Assembly (NCBI GenBank): GCA_023445705.1
Contig: JAEXKM010000070.1
Location: 1 to 27,180, forward strand
From: Pseudomonadota bacterium
GTDB taxonomy: Bacteria > Pseudomonadota > Alphaproteobacteria > Caulobacterales > Caulobacteraceae
Direction of reading: 5' to 3'
DNA: 27,180 bases
In this document: piece by piece, positions 15,327 through 22,281 of the stretch
Layout: each line of letters opens with the position of its first letter
Position numbering within the stretch: position 1 is the stretch's first letter
Program-made: the position numbers and the translations under genes
The notes under the pieces: generated by a model
Databases searched by the model: none
Told to the model about the DNA's origin: nothing
The model's input: the letters and a program-made list of their open reading frames with translations, nothing else

Positions 15327-15593
15327 GTGTTGATTTCAATTCTCGCCGCAGCCGCCCTGTTCGCCGCCAGCGAACCTGGCGCCCAGGCCGAACCGACTGC
15401 GAACGCGGCTCCGGCCTCGGCCTCGGCCCCGGCCGCCAAGCCAGCGAAGGACAAGATGGTCTGCAAGTCCGAACCGGTCACCGGCACCCGTTTTGGCAAG
15501 AAGGTGTGCCGCACCGAATCTGAGTGGCGCCAAATGCGTCAGGACGCCCAGAACGACACCTCGCGCATGCAGACCCAGCGGGACATCCGCTAG
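15327..15593 (+). CDS. Small secreted protein with conserved two-cysteine C-terminal motif
   Basis: 88 residues from GTG 15327 (weak AGGA about 9 bases upstream). A short signal peptide (ISILAAAALFAASEPGAQA) leads to an Ala/Pro linker and then MVCKSEPVTGTRFGKKVCRTESEWRQM, with two Cys 14 residues apart and a tail rich in Gln/Arg. This motif recurs in uncharacterised small proteins of Caulobacterales and sphingomonads by my recollection. Probably periplasmic with one disulfide. The stop TAG shares the tetranucleotide CTAG (15590-15593) with the stop of the convergent DUF924 gene. Confidence 0.75.
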   Translation: MLISILAAAALFAASEPGAQAEPTANAAPASASAPAAKPAKDKMVCKSEPVTGTRFGKKVCRTESEWRQMRQDAQNDTSRMQTQRDIR

Positions 15594-16144
15594 CCGGCGA
15601 AGCCACCCTCGTCGAGGAACGCCTGCTCGTTGGGGGTGGTCGAGCGACCCAGGCACGGGTTGCGGTGCGGGAAGCGGCCGAATTTCACGATGATGTCGCG
15701 GTGTAGCTCGGCCCATCGCAGGCCTTCGCCATCTCCGGTCTCGTCCTTGAGCGCGGTGAACAGGCGGATTGCTTCGTCCTGATCGGCCTTATCCTCGGAG
15801 TGCTCGAACGGCAGATAGAAGAACTGCCGAAGTATCGGCTCGACGCTCCGGTCATGTCCGGCCGCGATCGCCGCGCGAGCGATGTGGCGGGCCTTGGGAT
15901 CGGTCGCGAAGGCGTGGCCCGAACCGCGGTAGAGATTGCGTGGAAACTGGTCGAGCAGGATCAGCAAGGCCAGCGAACCTTCGGCGCTCGCCATCCAGCC
16001 GTCGTATTCGCCGCGTGCGGCCGCATGATGGACGGGCTCGAACTTCAGAGCGATCGAGTGGTCGAACCGATCGCTCTTGGCGAACCATTTTTCAGGTCCC
16101 GCGAGGGTCCAGAATCCCACCACGTCCTTGGGCGTCGCCGCCAT
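15590..16144 (-). CDS. DUF924 family protein
   Basis: 184 residues, normal for the family. VVGFWTLAGPEKWFAKSDRFD at the N-terminus, LALLILLDQFPRNLYRGSGHAFATDPKA in the middle and FFYLPFEHSEDKADQ later are the conserved blocks of DUF924, an all-helical TPR-like family of unknown function. GGAGGA is 6 bases before the ATG at 16144, a strong site. Cytoplasmic, no signal. Its upstream gap is shared with ilvC on the other strand, and its stop overlaps that of the convergent small secreted protein gene by 4 bases. Confidence 0.92.
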   Translation of the reverse strand: MAATPKDVVGFWTLAGPEKWFAKSDRFDHSIALKFEPVHHAAARGEYDGWMASAEGSLALLILLDQFPRNLYRGSGHAFATDPKARHIARAAIAAGHDRSVEPILRQFFYLPFEHSEDKADQDEAIRLFTALKDETGDGEGLRWAELHRDIIVKFGRFPHRNPCLGRSTTPNEQAFLDEGGFAG

Positions 16145-16255
16145 GGCATGTCCTCCGATTTGGATAGTCTATGTCCGACGGCGATGCTTTTGGTTCAAGC
16201 GCGACCGTTGGAGTTCGGTTTTTCCGGCGAAACGCCGCATTGCGCTGAGCTTCCC

Positions 16256-16284
16256 TTGACCTTCGCGCAAAATTCCCCTCCATA
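16256..16284 (+). promoter_or_regulatory. Candidate promoter of ilvC
   Basis: TTGACC (16256-16261) is a good -35 box; 17 bases later TCCATA (16279-16284) is a weak -10. It lies about 65 bp before the ilvC ATG in the 205-bp gap shared with the divergent DUF924 gene. No leader peptide or attenuator was recognised. Confidence 0.4.
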
Positions 16285-16349
16285 GCCCGGCCTTTGCTGC
16301 GGCGCCGTTGCGCGGAACCGTGGCCACCTTCGACTTCAGGAGAATGATC

Positions 16350-17369
16350 ATGCGCGTCTACTATGACCGCGACGCCGACCTCGCCCGCATCCTGGACAAG
16401 AAGATCGCGATCGTAGGCTATGGCAGCCAAGGTCGCGCCCATGCGCTCAACCTTAAGGACTCCGGCGTCAAGGACGTCGTGGTAGCCCTTCGTCCGGGTT
16501 CGGCCACCGCCAAGAAGGTGGAAGCCGACGGCCTGAAGGTCATGACCGTCGCCGAGGCTTCGGCCTGGGCCGACGCCATCATGGTCCTGGCCCCCGACGA
16601 ACTGCAGCGCGGCATCTACGCCAACGAAATCGCCCCGAACATCAAGGACGGCGCGGCCCTTCTGTTCGCCCACGGCCTGAACGTGCACTTCAACCTCATC
16701 GAGCCCAAGGACACCATCGACGTGCTGATGGTCGCCCCGAAGGGTCCGGGCCACACGGTGCGCGGCGAATACCAGAAGGGCGGCGGCGTGCCCTGCCTGA
16801 TCGCCATCCACGCCAACCCGACCGGCAACGCGCTGGACCTGGGCCTGGCCTATGCCTCGGCCATCGGCGGCGGTCGTTCGGGCGTCATCGAGACGACCTT
16901 CCGTGAAGAGTGCGAAACCGACCTCTTCGGCGAGCAGGCCGTGCTCTGCGGCGGCTTGGTGGAACTGATCCGCGCCGGCTTCGAAACCCTGGTCGAGGCG
17001 GGCTACGCGCCCGAAATGGCCTATTTCGAGTGCCTGCACGAAGTGAAGCTGATCGTGGACCTGATCTACGAAGGCGGCATTTCGAACATGAACTACTCGA
17101 TCTCGAACACGGCTGAGTACGGCGAATACGTCACCGGTCCGCGCGTGGTCACCGCCGAAACCAAGGCGGAGATGAAGCGTGTCCTGGAAGACATCCAAGC
17201 CGGCCGCTTCGTGCGCGACTTCATGCTTGAGAACGAGGCCGGCCAGCCGAGCCTCAAGGCGACCCGCCGTCGCGCTTCGGAGCATCAGATCGAGGAAGTC
17301 GGTCAGCGCCTGCGCGCGATGATGCCGTGGATCACCAAGAACAAGCTGGTCGACCAGACCCGCAACTGA
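16350..17369 (+). CDS. ilvC: Ketol-acid reductoisomerase, class I
   Basis: 339 residues, the class I length. The Rossmann loop is GYGSQG (23-28), cofactor-specificity loop LRPGS (48-51), catalytic His108 in AHGLNVHF, Mg-ligand Asp191 and Glu195 in ETDLFGEQ, and the later CLHEVKLIVDLIYEGG and SISNTAEYGEY. It isomerises and reduces acetolactate or acetohydroxybutyrate with NADPH in valine, leucine and isoleucine synthesis. AGGAGA (16338-16343) sets the start at ATG 16350, not the ATG at 16344, which is too close. Single-gene unit: a terminator follows, and no ilvB/ilvH is adjacent. Confidence 0.98.
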   Translation: MRVYYDRDADLARILDKKIAIVGYGSQGRAHALNLKDSGVKDVVVALRPGSATAKKVEADGLKVMTVAEASAWADAIMVLAPDELQRGIYANEIAPNIKDGAALLFAHGLNVHFNLIEPKDTIDVLMVAPKGPGHTVRGEYQKGGGVPCLIAIHANPTGNALDLGLAYASAIGGGRSGVIETTFREECETDLFGEQAVLCGGLVELIRAGFETLVEAGYAPEMAYFECLHEVKLIVDLIYEGGISNMNYSISNTAEYGEYVTGPRVVTAETKAEMKRVLEDIQAGRFVRDFMLENEAGQPSLKATRRRASEHQIEEVGQRLRAMMPWITKNKLVDQTRN

Positions 17370-17393
17370 GGCCACGGCCGCAGCGATATGCAG

Positions 17394-17426
17394 AAGGCCC
17401 GGGCGAAAGCCCGGGCCTTTTCTTTT
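17394..17426 (+). terminator. Intrinsic terminator after ilvC
   Basis: AAGGCCCGGGC (17394-17404), GAAA loop, GCCCGGGCCTT (17409-17419), then TTCTTTT. An 11-bp perfect stem with a stable tetraloop and a T-rich tail, 25 bp beyond the ilvC stop. Confidence 0.93.
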
Positions 17427-17513
17427 GCTGGCTGAAACGACCTGAGGGTGAGATGTTTTGCGAATGTTCCTTTGGTTGAGGTCGGGGCGGGCGATCAGAA
17501 ACGGGAGCTAGCC

Positions 17514-17882
17514 ATGCGTAACCCTCGATCTCGCGCCCTGCTCGCCTTAGCCGCCCTCTCGCTGTCTGTTGCGGGTGGGGCGCATGCCCAGCAGCCCTCG
17601 CAGCAGTCCAAACCGACCTGCAAGTGCTTTTGCAACTCGTCGGGCGGCGTCAAGGAGATGAGCTACAACGCGATCGCCGCCTGTTCGTCCTACGAGGGCA
17701 AGACGTGCAACTACCTGGGCCCCGACAACCGGCTGCGCACCGGTTCGTTGGTCGGCTGCGAAAGCGGCGGTAACGGCGGGGTGGCGTCGACCAGCACGGC
17801 CGGCGTCCGCACCGCAGACCCAAAACCCAAGCCGTACCGGCCGGCGGCGTCGGTGTCGCAAAAGCCTGCGGCTTCCAAATAG
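17514..17882 (+). CDS. Small secreted cysteine-rich protein
   Basis: 122 residues from ATG 17514; GGGAG at 17503-17507 is 6 bases upstream. A signal peptide (RALLALAALSLSVAGGAHA, cut before QQPS) leads to a compact core with six cysteines, beginning PTCKCFCNSS (CxCxC) and including AACSSYEGKTCNYLG and SLVGCES, then a Ser/Pro/Lys-rich disordered tail. Six Cys suggest three disulfides in a periplasmic or exported protein. No family recognised. It ends 18 bp before the Pvc16_N gene and may share its transcript. Confidence 0.75.
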   Translation: MRNPRSRALLALAALSLSVAGGAHAQQPSQQSKPTCKCFCNSSGGVKEMSYNAIAACSSYEGKTCNYLGPDNRLRTGSLVGCESGGNGGVASTSTAGVRTADPKPKPYRPAASVSQKPAASK

Positions 17883-17900
17883 GCTTCGAGGGGGGGGCGG

Positions 17901-18590
17901 ATGAGCCTGGCCATCGCTGCAGTCACACGGGTTCTGCGCGGCATCCTGCAGGCCGCCGTCGCCGAAGAGGGTGTGGTGAGCGCGCTGCCGCCCGGCCGAG
18001 GCGTGCGGTCCGGCGCCGAGCGGATCGTCCTTCACCTGTTCCTCTACCGGGTCGAGAGCGCGACGGGACGATTACCGGCCTCGCCAGCCTCGCCGCCGGG
18101 GCTCGCCGTTGATCTGCACTACCTCGTCGCCGCCGAGGGGCGCATCCCGTACGAGGACGAACTGTTCATGGCCGCGGCCATGGCTGTGCTGCATGCCAAT
18201 CCGGTGGTCCCGCGCAGCGTTCTGGAGCGCGCTCTCTCGGGCGCGCCGTCGGGCCTGGGCGCAACGAGCGACGTCCGGGTCATGCAGGAGCCGCTCTCGA
18301 TCGCCGATCTGAGCGCGCTCTGGCGCTCCCTGGAGGCGCCTGCCCGCCTGGCGGTCGGCTACCGGGTCACCGGCCTTGTGGCGGGGCCTGACGAGCAGCC
18401 TGTGGTTTCGCCGGGGGCGGTGGTCCGTTTGCCGCGCGACCCCTTCCGGGTCGACCTCGCCCAGGTCGTCAGCAAATACATAAAGCAGACCGAAGAGCGG
18501 CTGGACCGCGTCTTCGACGCCGCCGAGCGGGCTGGTGAGATCGTATCGGACGACGAAGCCGACGACCTTTTCGGCCGTCGCGACGACTAG
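17901..18590 (+). CDS. Pvc16_N (DUF4255) family protein, contractile-injection-system related
   Basis: 229 residues. VTRVLRGILQAAV, LHLFLYRVE, LAVDLHYLVAAEG, MAAAMAVLHANPVVP, RVMQEPLSIADLSALWRSL and AVGYRVTGLV match the successive blocks of the Pvc16/Afp16 N-terminal family, which in Photorhabdus virulence cassettes and antifeeding prophage caps the tube or sheath. The last 60 residues are a charged, family-atypical tail (KQTEERLDRVFD, DDEADDLF). G-rich Shine-Dalgarno 17887-17898 precedes the ATG. No sheath, tube, baseplate, spike or ATPase gene is in the window, so it is either an isolated copy or used for something else. Its TAG shares CTAG with the stop of the convergent M23 gene. Confidence 0.8.
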   Translation: MSLAIAAVTRVLRGILQAAVAEEGVVSALPPGRGVRSGAERIVLHLFLYRVESATGRLPASPASPPGLAVDLHYLVAAEGRIPYEDELFMAAAMAVLHANPVVPRSVLERALSGAPSGLGATSDVRVMQEPLSIADLSALWRSLEAPARLAVGYRVTGLVAGPDEQPVVSPGAVVRLPRDPFRVDLAQVVSKYIKQTEERLDRVFDAAERAGEIVSDDEADDLFGRRDD

Positions 18591-19276
18591 CCGACCAGCC
18601 GGGCGACGTATTCCTGGGAAAGGAGGGCGGTCGCATCGAGCCGCTTCTGATCCGCGCGGAAGACTTCCAGGTGGACGTGGTTGGTCATGCCGCCGGGATA
18701 CTTGCCCTGCAGACTGTGGGCCTTGCCGATCGTCTGGCCCAGGCGCACCACATCCCCGACCTCGACGGTGGGATCCACATAGAAAGCGCGGGCCGTATAG
18801 CCGATGGCCTCGTTGGTGATCTCGACGAACTTCAGATGGCTGTCGCCCGCATAGGCGGCACCGATCTTGGTCACGTAGCCGGAAATAGGCGCGGCGATGT
18901 CCTGGCCGGCGTCGGCCATATAGTCGACGCCTTCATGCTTTCGGGAGCCGCCGTCCCGCGATGCGCCGAAGGCGCCGTAACCGTAGGCGTCATGGACGCG
19001 CGGCGGCTTTCCGGTGGGATTGGCGAAGTCGGGCGCGCCGTCGCCGTCGACGTCGGCGCCTTGCCACGTCAGGACCTGCACCGTCTTGGCGGTGGGAGTC
19101 AGGTCCAGGGATACGGGATGAGCCGGTCGGGCGCTGATGAAGTCGGCGCGCGCGGCGGCATGGGCGCCAGCCTGCAGCACGCCGGCCGTCAGCACGGCCG
19201 CGGCGAGCGTGAACCAAGTATGGGCCAACCACTGCTTGATCTGGTGGGCGGCAGGGGGCGTCAAGGCGCGAAGCAT
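18587..19276 (-). CDS. M23-family (LytM) metallopeptidase, membrane-anchored
   Basis: 229 residues. A hydrophobic segment at about 20-42 is a signal anchor or signal peptide. The peptidase core has zinc ligands His114 and Asp118 in KHEGVDYM and His200/His202 in NHVHLE, with GYVTKIG and VVRLGQTIGKAHS between, as in endopeptidases that cut peptidoglycan cross-links. Ahead of the core is ADVDGDGAPDF, a DxDxDG calcium-loop-like stretch. All metal residues are present, so it should be active. Start ATG 19276 has GAGGAG 13 bases upstream, rather far. Convergent with the Pvc16_N gene. Confidence 0.9.
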   Translation of the reverse strand: MLRALTPPAAHQIKQWLAHTWFTLAAAVLTAGVLQAGAHAAARADFISARPAHPVSLDLTPTAKTVQVLTWQGADVDGDGAPDFANPTGKPPRVHDAYGYGAFGASRDGGSRKHEGVDYMADAGQDIAAPISGYVTKIGAAYAGDSHLKFVEITNEAIGYTARAFYVDPTVEVGDVVRLGQTIGKAHSLQGKYPGGMTNHVHLEVFRADQKRLDATALLSQEYVARLVG

Positions 19277-19658
19277 CGGCGTCCGTCGTCTCCTCTTCGA
19301 TTTTCGGCTGACGGCGCACCGCGCCGGGCGCCGCAACCCACCCCGAGAGCGACCATATGGCGGCTGCGCGCGCCGCAAAGGATGTGACCGGGTGTCGCTG
19401 GTCGAATGTCACAGGTGCGTGAGGTTGGGCGACGGCGCGGCCAGATGTGGTAAAAGACCACTGTGGGGTGCGTCGAATAACGTCTTCGATAAGATGTGGA
19501 CGTAAGTCCAGATCAATGACGTCGTGTGCGGAGCTATAGTCCGTCGACGCGCGTTATTCTGGCGCCGCAAAAGGAAAAGCTCATATTCATAGTCTAAACG
19601 ACAGAACTATACGTGCGCGACCTAGCCTGCGCGCCATTCGAAATTCGGAGCGCGGCCT
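19277..19658. other. 382-bp intergenic region between M23 gene and otsA
   Basis: This is the longest gene-free stretch. No convincing reading frame, tRNA or repeat was seen. The right half (about 19500-19620) is AT-richer and likely holds the otsA promoter; small hairpins GTGGT-AAAAG-ACCAC (near 19449-19463) and TGGAC-GTAA-GTCCA (near 19496-19509) are present. I looked for the alphaproteobacterial general-stress (EcfG) pattern GGAAC-N16/17-CGTT and did not find it. GGAG (19647-19650) is 8 bases before the otsA ATG. Confidence 0.5.
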
Positions 19659-21053
19659 ATGGGACGCTTGATCGTCGTCTCAAACCGCGTGCAACCGCCT
19701 GGAGACGCTGGCGGCGGTGCGGTCGGCGGGCTCGCCATGGCGCTTGCCGCGGCGCTGCGCGAACATAGCGGCGTCTGGTTCGGCTGGAGCGGTCAGACTG
19801 TCGACGAGTACACCGGCCAGCTCTCGGTCCAGCGGATCGGCGGCGTCACCGTCGCCACGGTCGACCTCGAAGAGCAGGACCGGCTTGAGTACTACAACGG
19901 CTACGCCAACAGGACTTTGTGGCCGCTTTTCCACTACCGGGTGGATCTCAGCGCCTATGAGCGTTCGTTCAGCGAGGGCTATGCGCGGGTCAACGCGCGC
20001 TTCGCCGACGCCCTTACGCCGCTCGTCGGGCCGGATGACTTCATCTGGGTGCACGACTATCACCTGATCCCGCTCGCGCGCGAGCTTCGGGCTCGGGGGC
20101 TGAAGAACCGCATCGGCTTCTTCCTGCATATTCCCTGGCCGGCGCGCCGGCTGCTCATCACCTTGCCCGATCACCGCGAGCTGGTGTCGGCGATGTTCGA
20201 CTACGACCTGCTCGGCTTCCAGACCGAGGACTCCGCAGGGGCGTTCCGGGACTATGTGCGGACGGAAGCGGAGGGGAGCGTCGACGAGGACGGCGTTGCG
20301 CATGCCTATGGCCGTTCGGCCAAGATCGGCGCGTTCCCGATCGGCCTCGACGTCGACAATTTCGTCGCCGCGGCGACAGGGCCGGTGGCTCAGGGCGAGT
20401 ACGAGCGGATGCGCGCCAGCGTGAACGGCCGCGACATGATCATCGGCGTGGACCGGCTCGACTACTCCAAGGGGCTCGAGGAGCGGTTCCTGGCCTACGA
20501 GCAGGTGCTGCACGACCACGAGGACCTGCGTGAAAAGGTGTTCCTCCTCCAGATCGCCACCCCCAGCCGGGAGGAGGTCGACGCCTATCAGGAAATTCGC
20601 GCGCGTCTGGATGCGGTCAGCGGCAGGATCAACGGCGCCTTCGCCACTGTTGACTGGGTGCCCATCCGCTATGTCAACCGCACCTATCGGCGCGACGAGC
20701 TGGCTGGAGTTTACCGGGCTGCGCGCCTTGGCCTCGTGACGCCCTTGCGCGACGGCATGAACCTGGTCGCCAAGGAATATGTCGCCGCGCAGGATCCCGA
20801 GGATCCGGGCGTGCTGGTGCTTTCTCAGTTCGCAGGCGCGAGTGAGCAGATGACTGAGGCGTTGATCGTGAACCCCTTCGACCGCGCTGAGGTGGCCGAG
20901 GCGATCGTGCGCGGCCTCTCCATGGGCAAGCGTGAGCGGATCGATCGCTGGAGCGCCTTGATGGAGAATTTGCGGCGCACCGACGTCATCGCTTGGCGCG
21001 ACGCCTATGTCTCCGCCCTGATGGGCTCGCCGCCATATGAGGATGCGGCCTGA
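19659..21053 (+). CDS. otsA: Alpha,alpha-trehalose-phosphate synthase (UDP-forming)
   Basis: 464 residues, normal OtsA length. The opening RLIVVSNRVQ, AVGGLAMALAAAL, FIWVHDYHLIPLA, HIPWPARRLL, GVDRLDYSKGLEERFLAYE (donor-phosphate Arg/Lys) and RDGMNLVAKEYVAAQ are the GT20 signature blocks. It joins UDP-glucose and glucose-6-phosphate into trehalose-6-phosphate, a step in osmotic and desiccation protection. The phosphatase OtsB is not adjacent, so it must be elsewhere. It converges with the MazG-like gene 9 bp later. No attached phosphatase domain. Confidence 0.97.
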   Translation: MGRLIVVSNRVQPPGDAGGGAVGGLAMALAAALREHSGVWFGWSGQTVDEYTGQLSVQRIGGVTVATVDLEEQDRLEYYNGYANRTLWPLFHYRVDLSAYERSFSEGYARVNARFADALTPLVGPDDFIWVHDYHLIPLARELRARGLKNRIGFFLHIPWPARRLLITLPDHRELVSAMFDYDLLGFQTEDSAGAFRDYVRTEAEGSVDEDGVAHAYGRSAKIGAFPIGLDVDNFVAAATGPVAQGEYERMRASVNGRDMIIGVDRLDYSKGLEERFLAYEQVLHDHEDLREKVFLLQIATPSREEVDAYQEIRARLDAVSGRINGAFATVDWVPIRYVNRTYRRDELAGVYRAARLGLVTPLRDGMNLVAKEYVAAQDPEDPGVLVLSQFAGASEQMTEALIVNPFDRAEVAEAIVRGLSMGKRERIDRWSALMENLRRTDVIAWRDAYVSALMGSPPYEDAA

Positions 21054-21062
21054 CCGTTCGGC

Positions 21063-21389
21063 TCAGGGCGTGAGCTGCTCGCCGACCCGCTGCTCCAGAT
21101 CGTCCATGGTCGCGACGAAGGCGCCTTCGAGATCGACGTCATAGGCGCGCGCCAGGACCAGCACGGACCAAAGGCAGTCCGCCAATTCGTGCGCCAGCTT
21201 GGCGTCGGTCTCGGTGATGTTCCGCACGCCCTCCTTGGCCTGGAGCAGCTTCATGAGGTCGCCTACGTCGCCGACGAAGCCCATGGCCAATTCTTCGCGT
21301 GACCACGGGCGGCCATAGCGCTGTCTTTCCAGGCGTTCGTAGAGCTGACGTAGGCTCCAGGCGCGATCACTGAGGGCGGCGAACTGCAA
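21063..21389 (-). CDS. MazG-like nucleotide pyrophosphohydrolase-family protein
   Basis: 108 residues from TTG 21389. MGFVGDVGDLMKLLQAKEG and KLAHELADCLWSVLVLARAYDVDLEGAF are the two metal-binding helices of the all-alpha MazG/NTP-pyrophosphohydrolase family; HELAD supplies an ExxD pair, while the first helix has GDVGD in place of the textbook ExxE. AAGGAA (complement of 21395-21400) lies 5 bases before the TTG, which also leaves a 13-base gap to the preceding gene; the alternative GTG at 21431 would overlap it by 29 bases. Likely cleaves a nucleoside triphosphate, substrate unknown. Confidence 0.8.
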   Translation of the reverse strand: MQFAALSDRAWSLRQLYERLERQRYGRPWSREELAMGFVGDVGDLMKLLQAKEGVRNITETDAKLAHELADCLWSVLVLARAYDVDLEGAFVATMDDLEQRVGEQLTP

Positions 21390-21402
21390 GGCGGTTCCTT
21401 CG

Positions 21403-22167
21403 TCATAGCCAGGGAAGCGAGGCCTCTCCACGCAGGATCGCCTCGGCCTCGGCGGTGTGTTTGGCCCCGTCCCGCGGGTGGAGGACCAGCGCCGGGAGAA
21501 GCTGCAACGGAGCCTTGCCGGTCTTTAGCGCGCGCACCAGCACGCGTTTGGCCGGTGCGTCCGCATGGGCGTGGATCGGGCGAATCTGGAAAGAACCGGC
21601 CTTAGGCGCAAGCAGGTCCAGGAGGTCGGCCAGACGGTCGGCGCGGTGAATGATGGTGATCGAGCCGCCCTCGCGCACGGCCTTGAGCAGAAAGCCGGTC
21701 CAGGCTGCGAGGCCGCCCTCCGCCATCCAGGCCATCCGCTTGGCCTCCGCCGGCGCGCGCAGCGCCCCTGGATCGTCGAAGAAGGGCGGATTGGCCATCG
21801 CCGCGTCGAACGGCTTCAGGCCCAAGCCATGGAATGGGCGGGCGATGTCGCCTTCCATGACCGTGACTTGGCCGGCCAGGCCGTTGGCCTCGATATTCTC
21901 CCGCGCCAACGCCAGCGCGCCGGGGGCGGCCTCCAGGCCCGTGAAATTGGCCTCGGGGCGCCGCGTGGCGGCCGCCAGCAGGGCTCCCCCGACTCCGCAG
22001 CCGATCTCGAGCACGCGGGCGCCGGCGGGCGCGTCGCAGGCGGCCGCCAGCAGTGCTGCGTCCATGCCGGCGCGATAGCCCTTGCGGTCCTGGCGCAGCA
22101 TCACCCGCCCGCCCAGGACGCGGTCGATGCTCACCTCGGCTCTTATATGATCTGAGATAGGTTCCAT
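21403..22167 (-). CDS. SAM-dependent methyltransferase, tRNA1(Val) m6A37 (TrmN6)-like
   Basis: 254 residues. SIDRVLGGRVMLRQDRKGYRAGMDAALLAAAC is followed by SAM motif I VLEIGCGVG (52-60) and the N6-adenine methylation tetrad NPPF (126-129), with FHGLGLKPFDAAM between. The GRV-x-LRQ-x-x-x-GYRAGMDAALL opening is typical of TrmN6/YfiC enzymes that methylate A37 of tRNA1(Val), so this is the best guess. The ATG at 22167 lacks a strong Shine-Dalgarno; a GTG at 22137 just before SIDRVLGG is a possible shorter start. Precedes the MazG-like gene in an operon, divergent from the prenyl synthase. Confidence 0.85.
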   Translation of the reverse strand: MEPISDHIRAEVSIDRVLGGRVMLRQDRKGYRAGMDAALLAAACDAPAGARVLEIGCGVGGALLAAATRRPEANFTGLEAAPGALALARENIEANGLAGQVTVMEGDIARPFHGLGLKPFDAAMANPPFFDDPGALRAPAEAKRMAWMAEGGLAAWTGFLLKAVREGGSITIIHRADRLADLLDLLAPKAGSFQIRPIHAHADAPAKRVLVRALKTGKAPLQLLPALVLHPRDGAKHTAEAEAILRGEASLPWL

Positions 22168-22281
22168 TTGCGCTCAGGGACGGCTAAGCCCGCGCCTTGA
22201 CCCTCGTCTATCGCGTGACCATTGTCGCGCGCAAACGTTGGGCTTCTGGACCTGCATAGAAGACCTTGGAGTTTCGGTATT

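Noticed and set aside
16092..17375. 427-residue minus-strand open frame opposite ilvC
   Set aside because: Antisense shadow of ilvC with no recognisable domain.
17901..19276. Prophage or eCIS island made of the Pvc16_N gene and the M23 peptidase
   Set aside because: The two are convergent, the peptidase is a membrane-anchored LytM type, and no tail, sheath or spike genes are present.
19277..19658. Possible EcfG stress promoter, tRNA or riboswitch before otsA
   Set aside because: No GGAAC-N16/17-CGTT pair, cloverleaf or known riboswitch pattern was found; only short hairpins remain.
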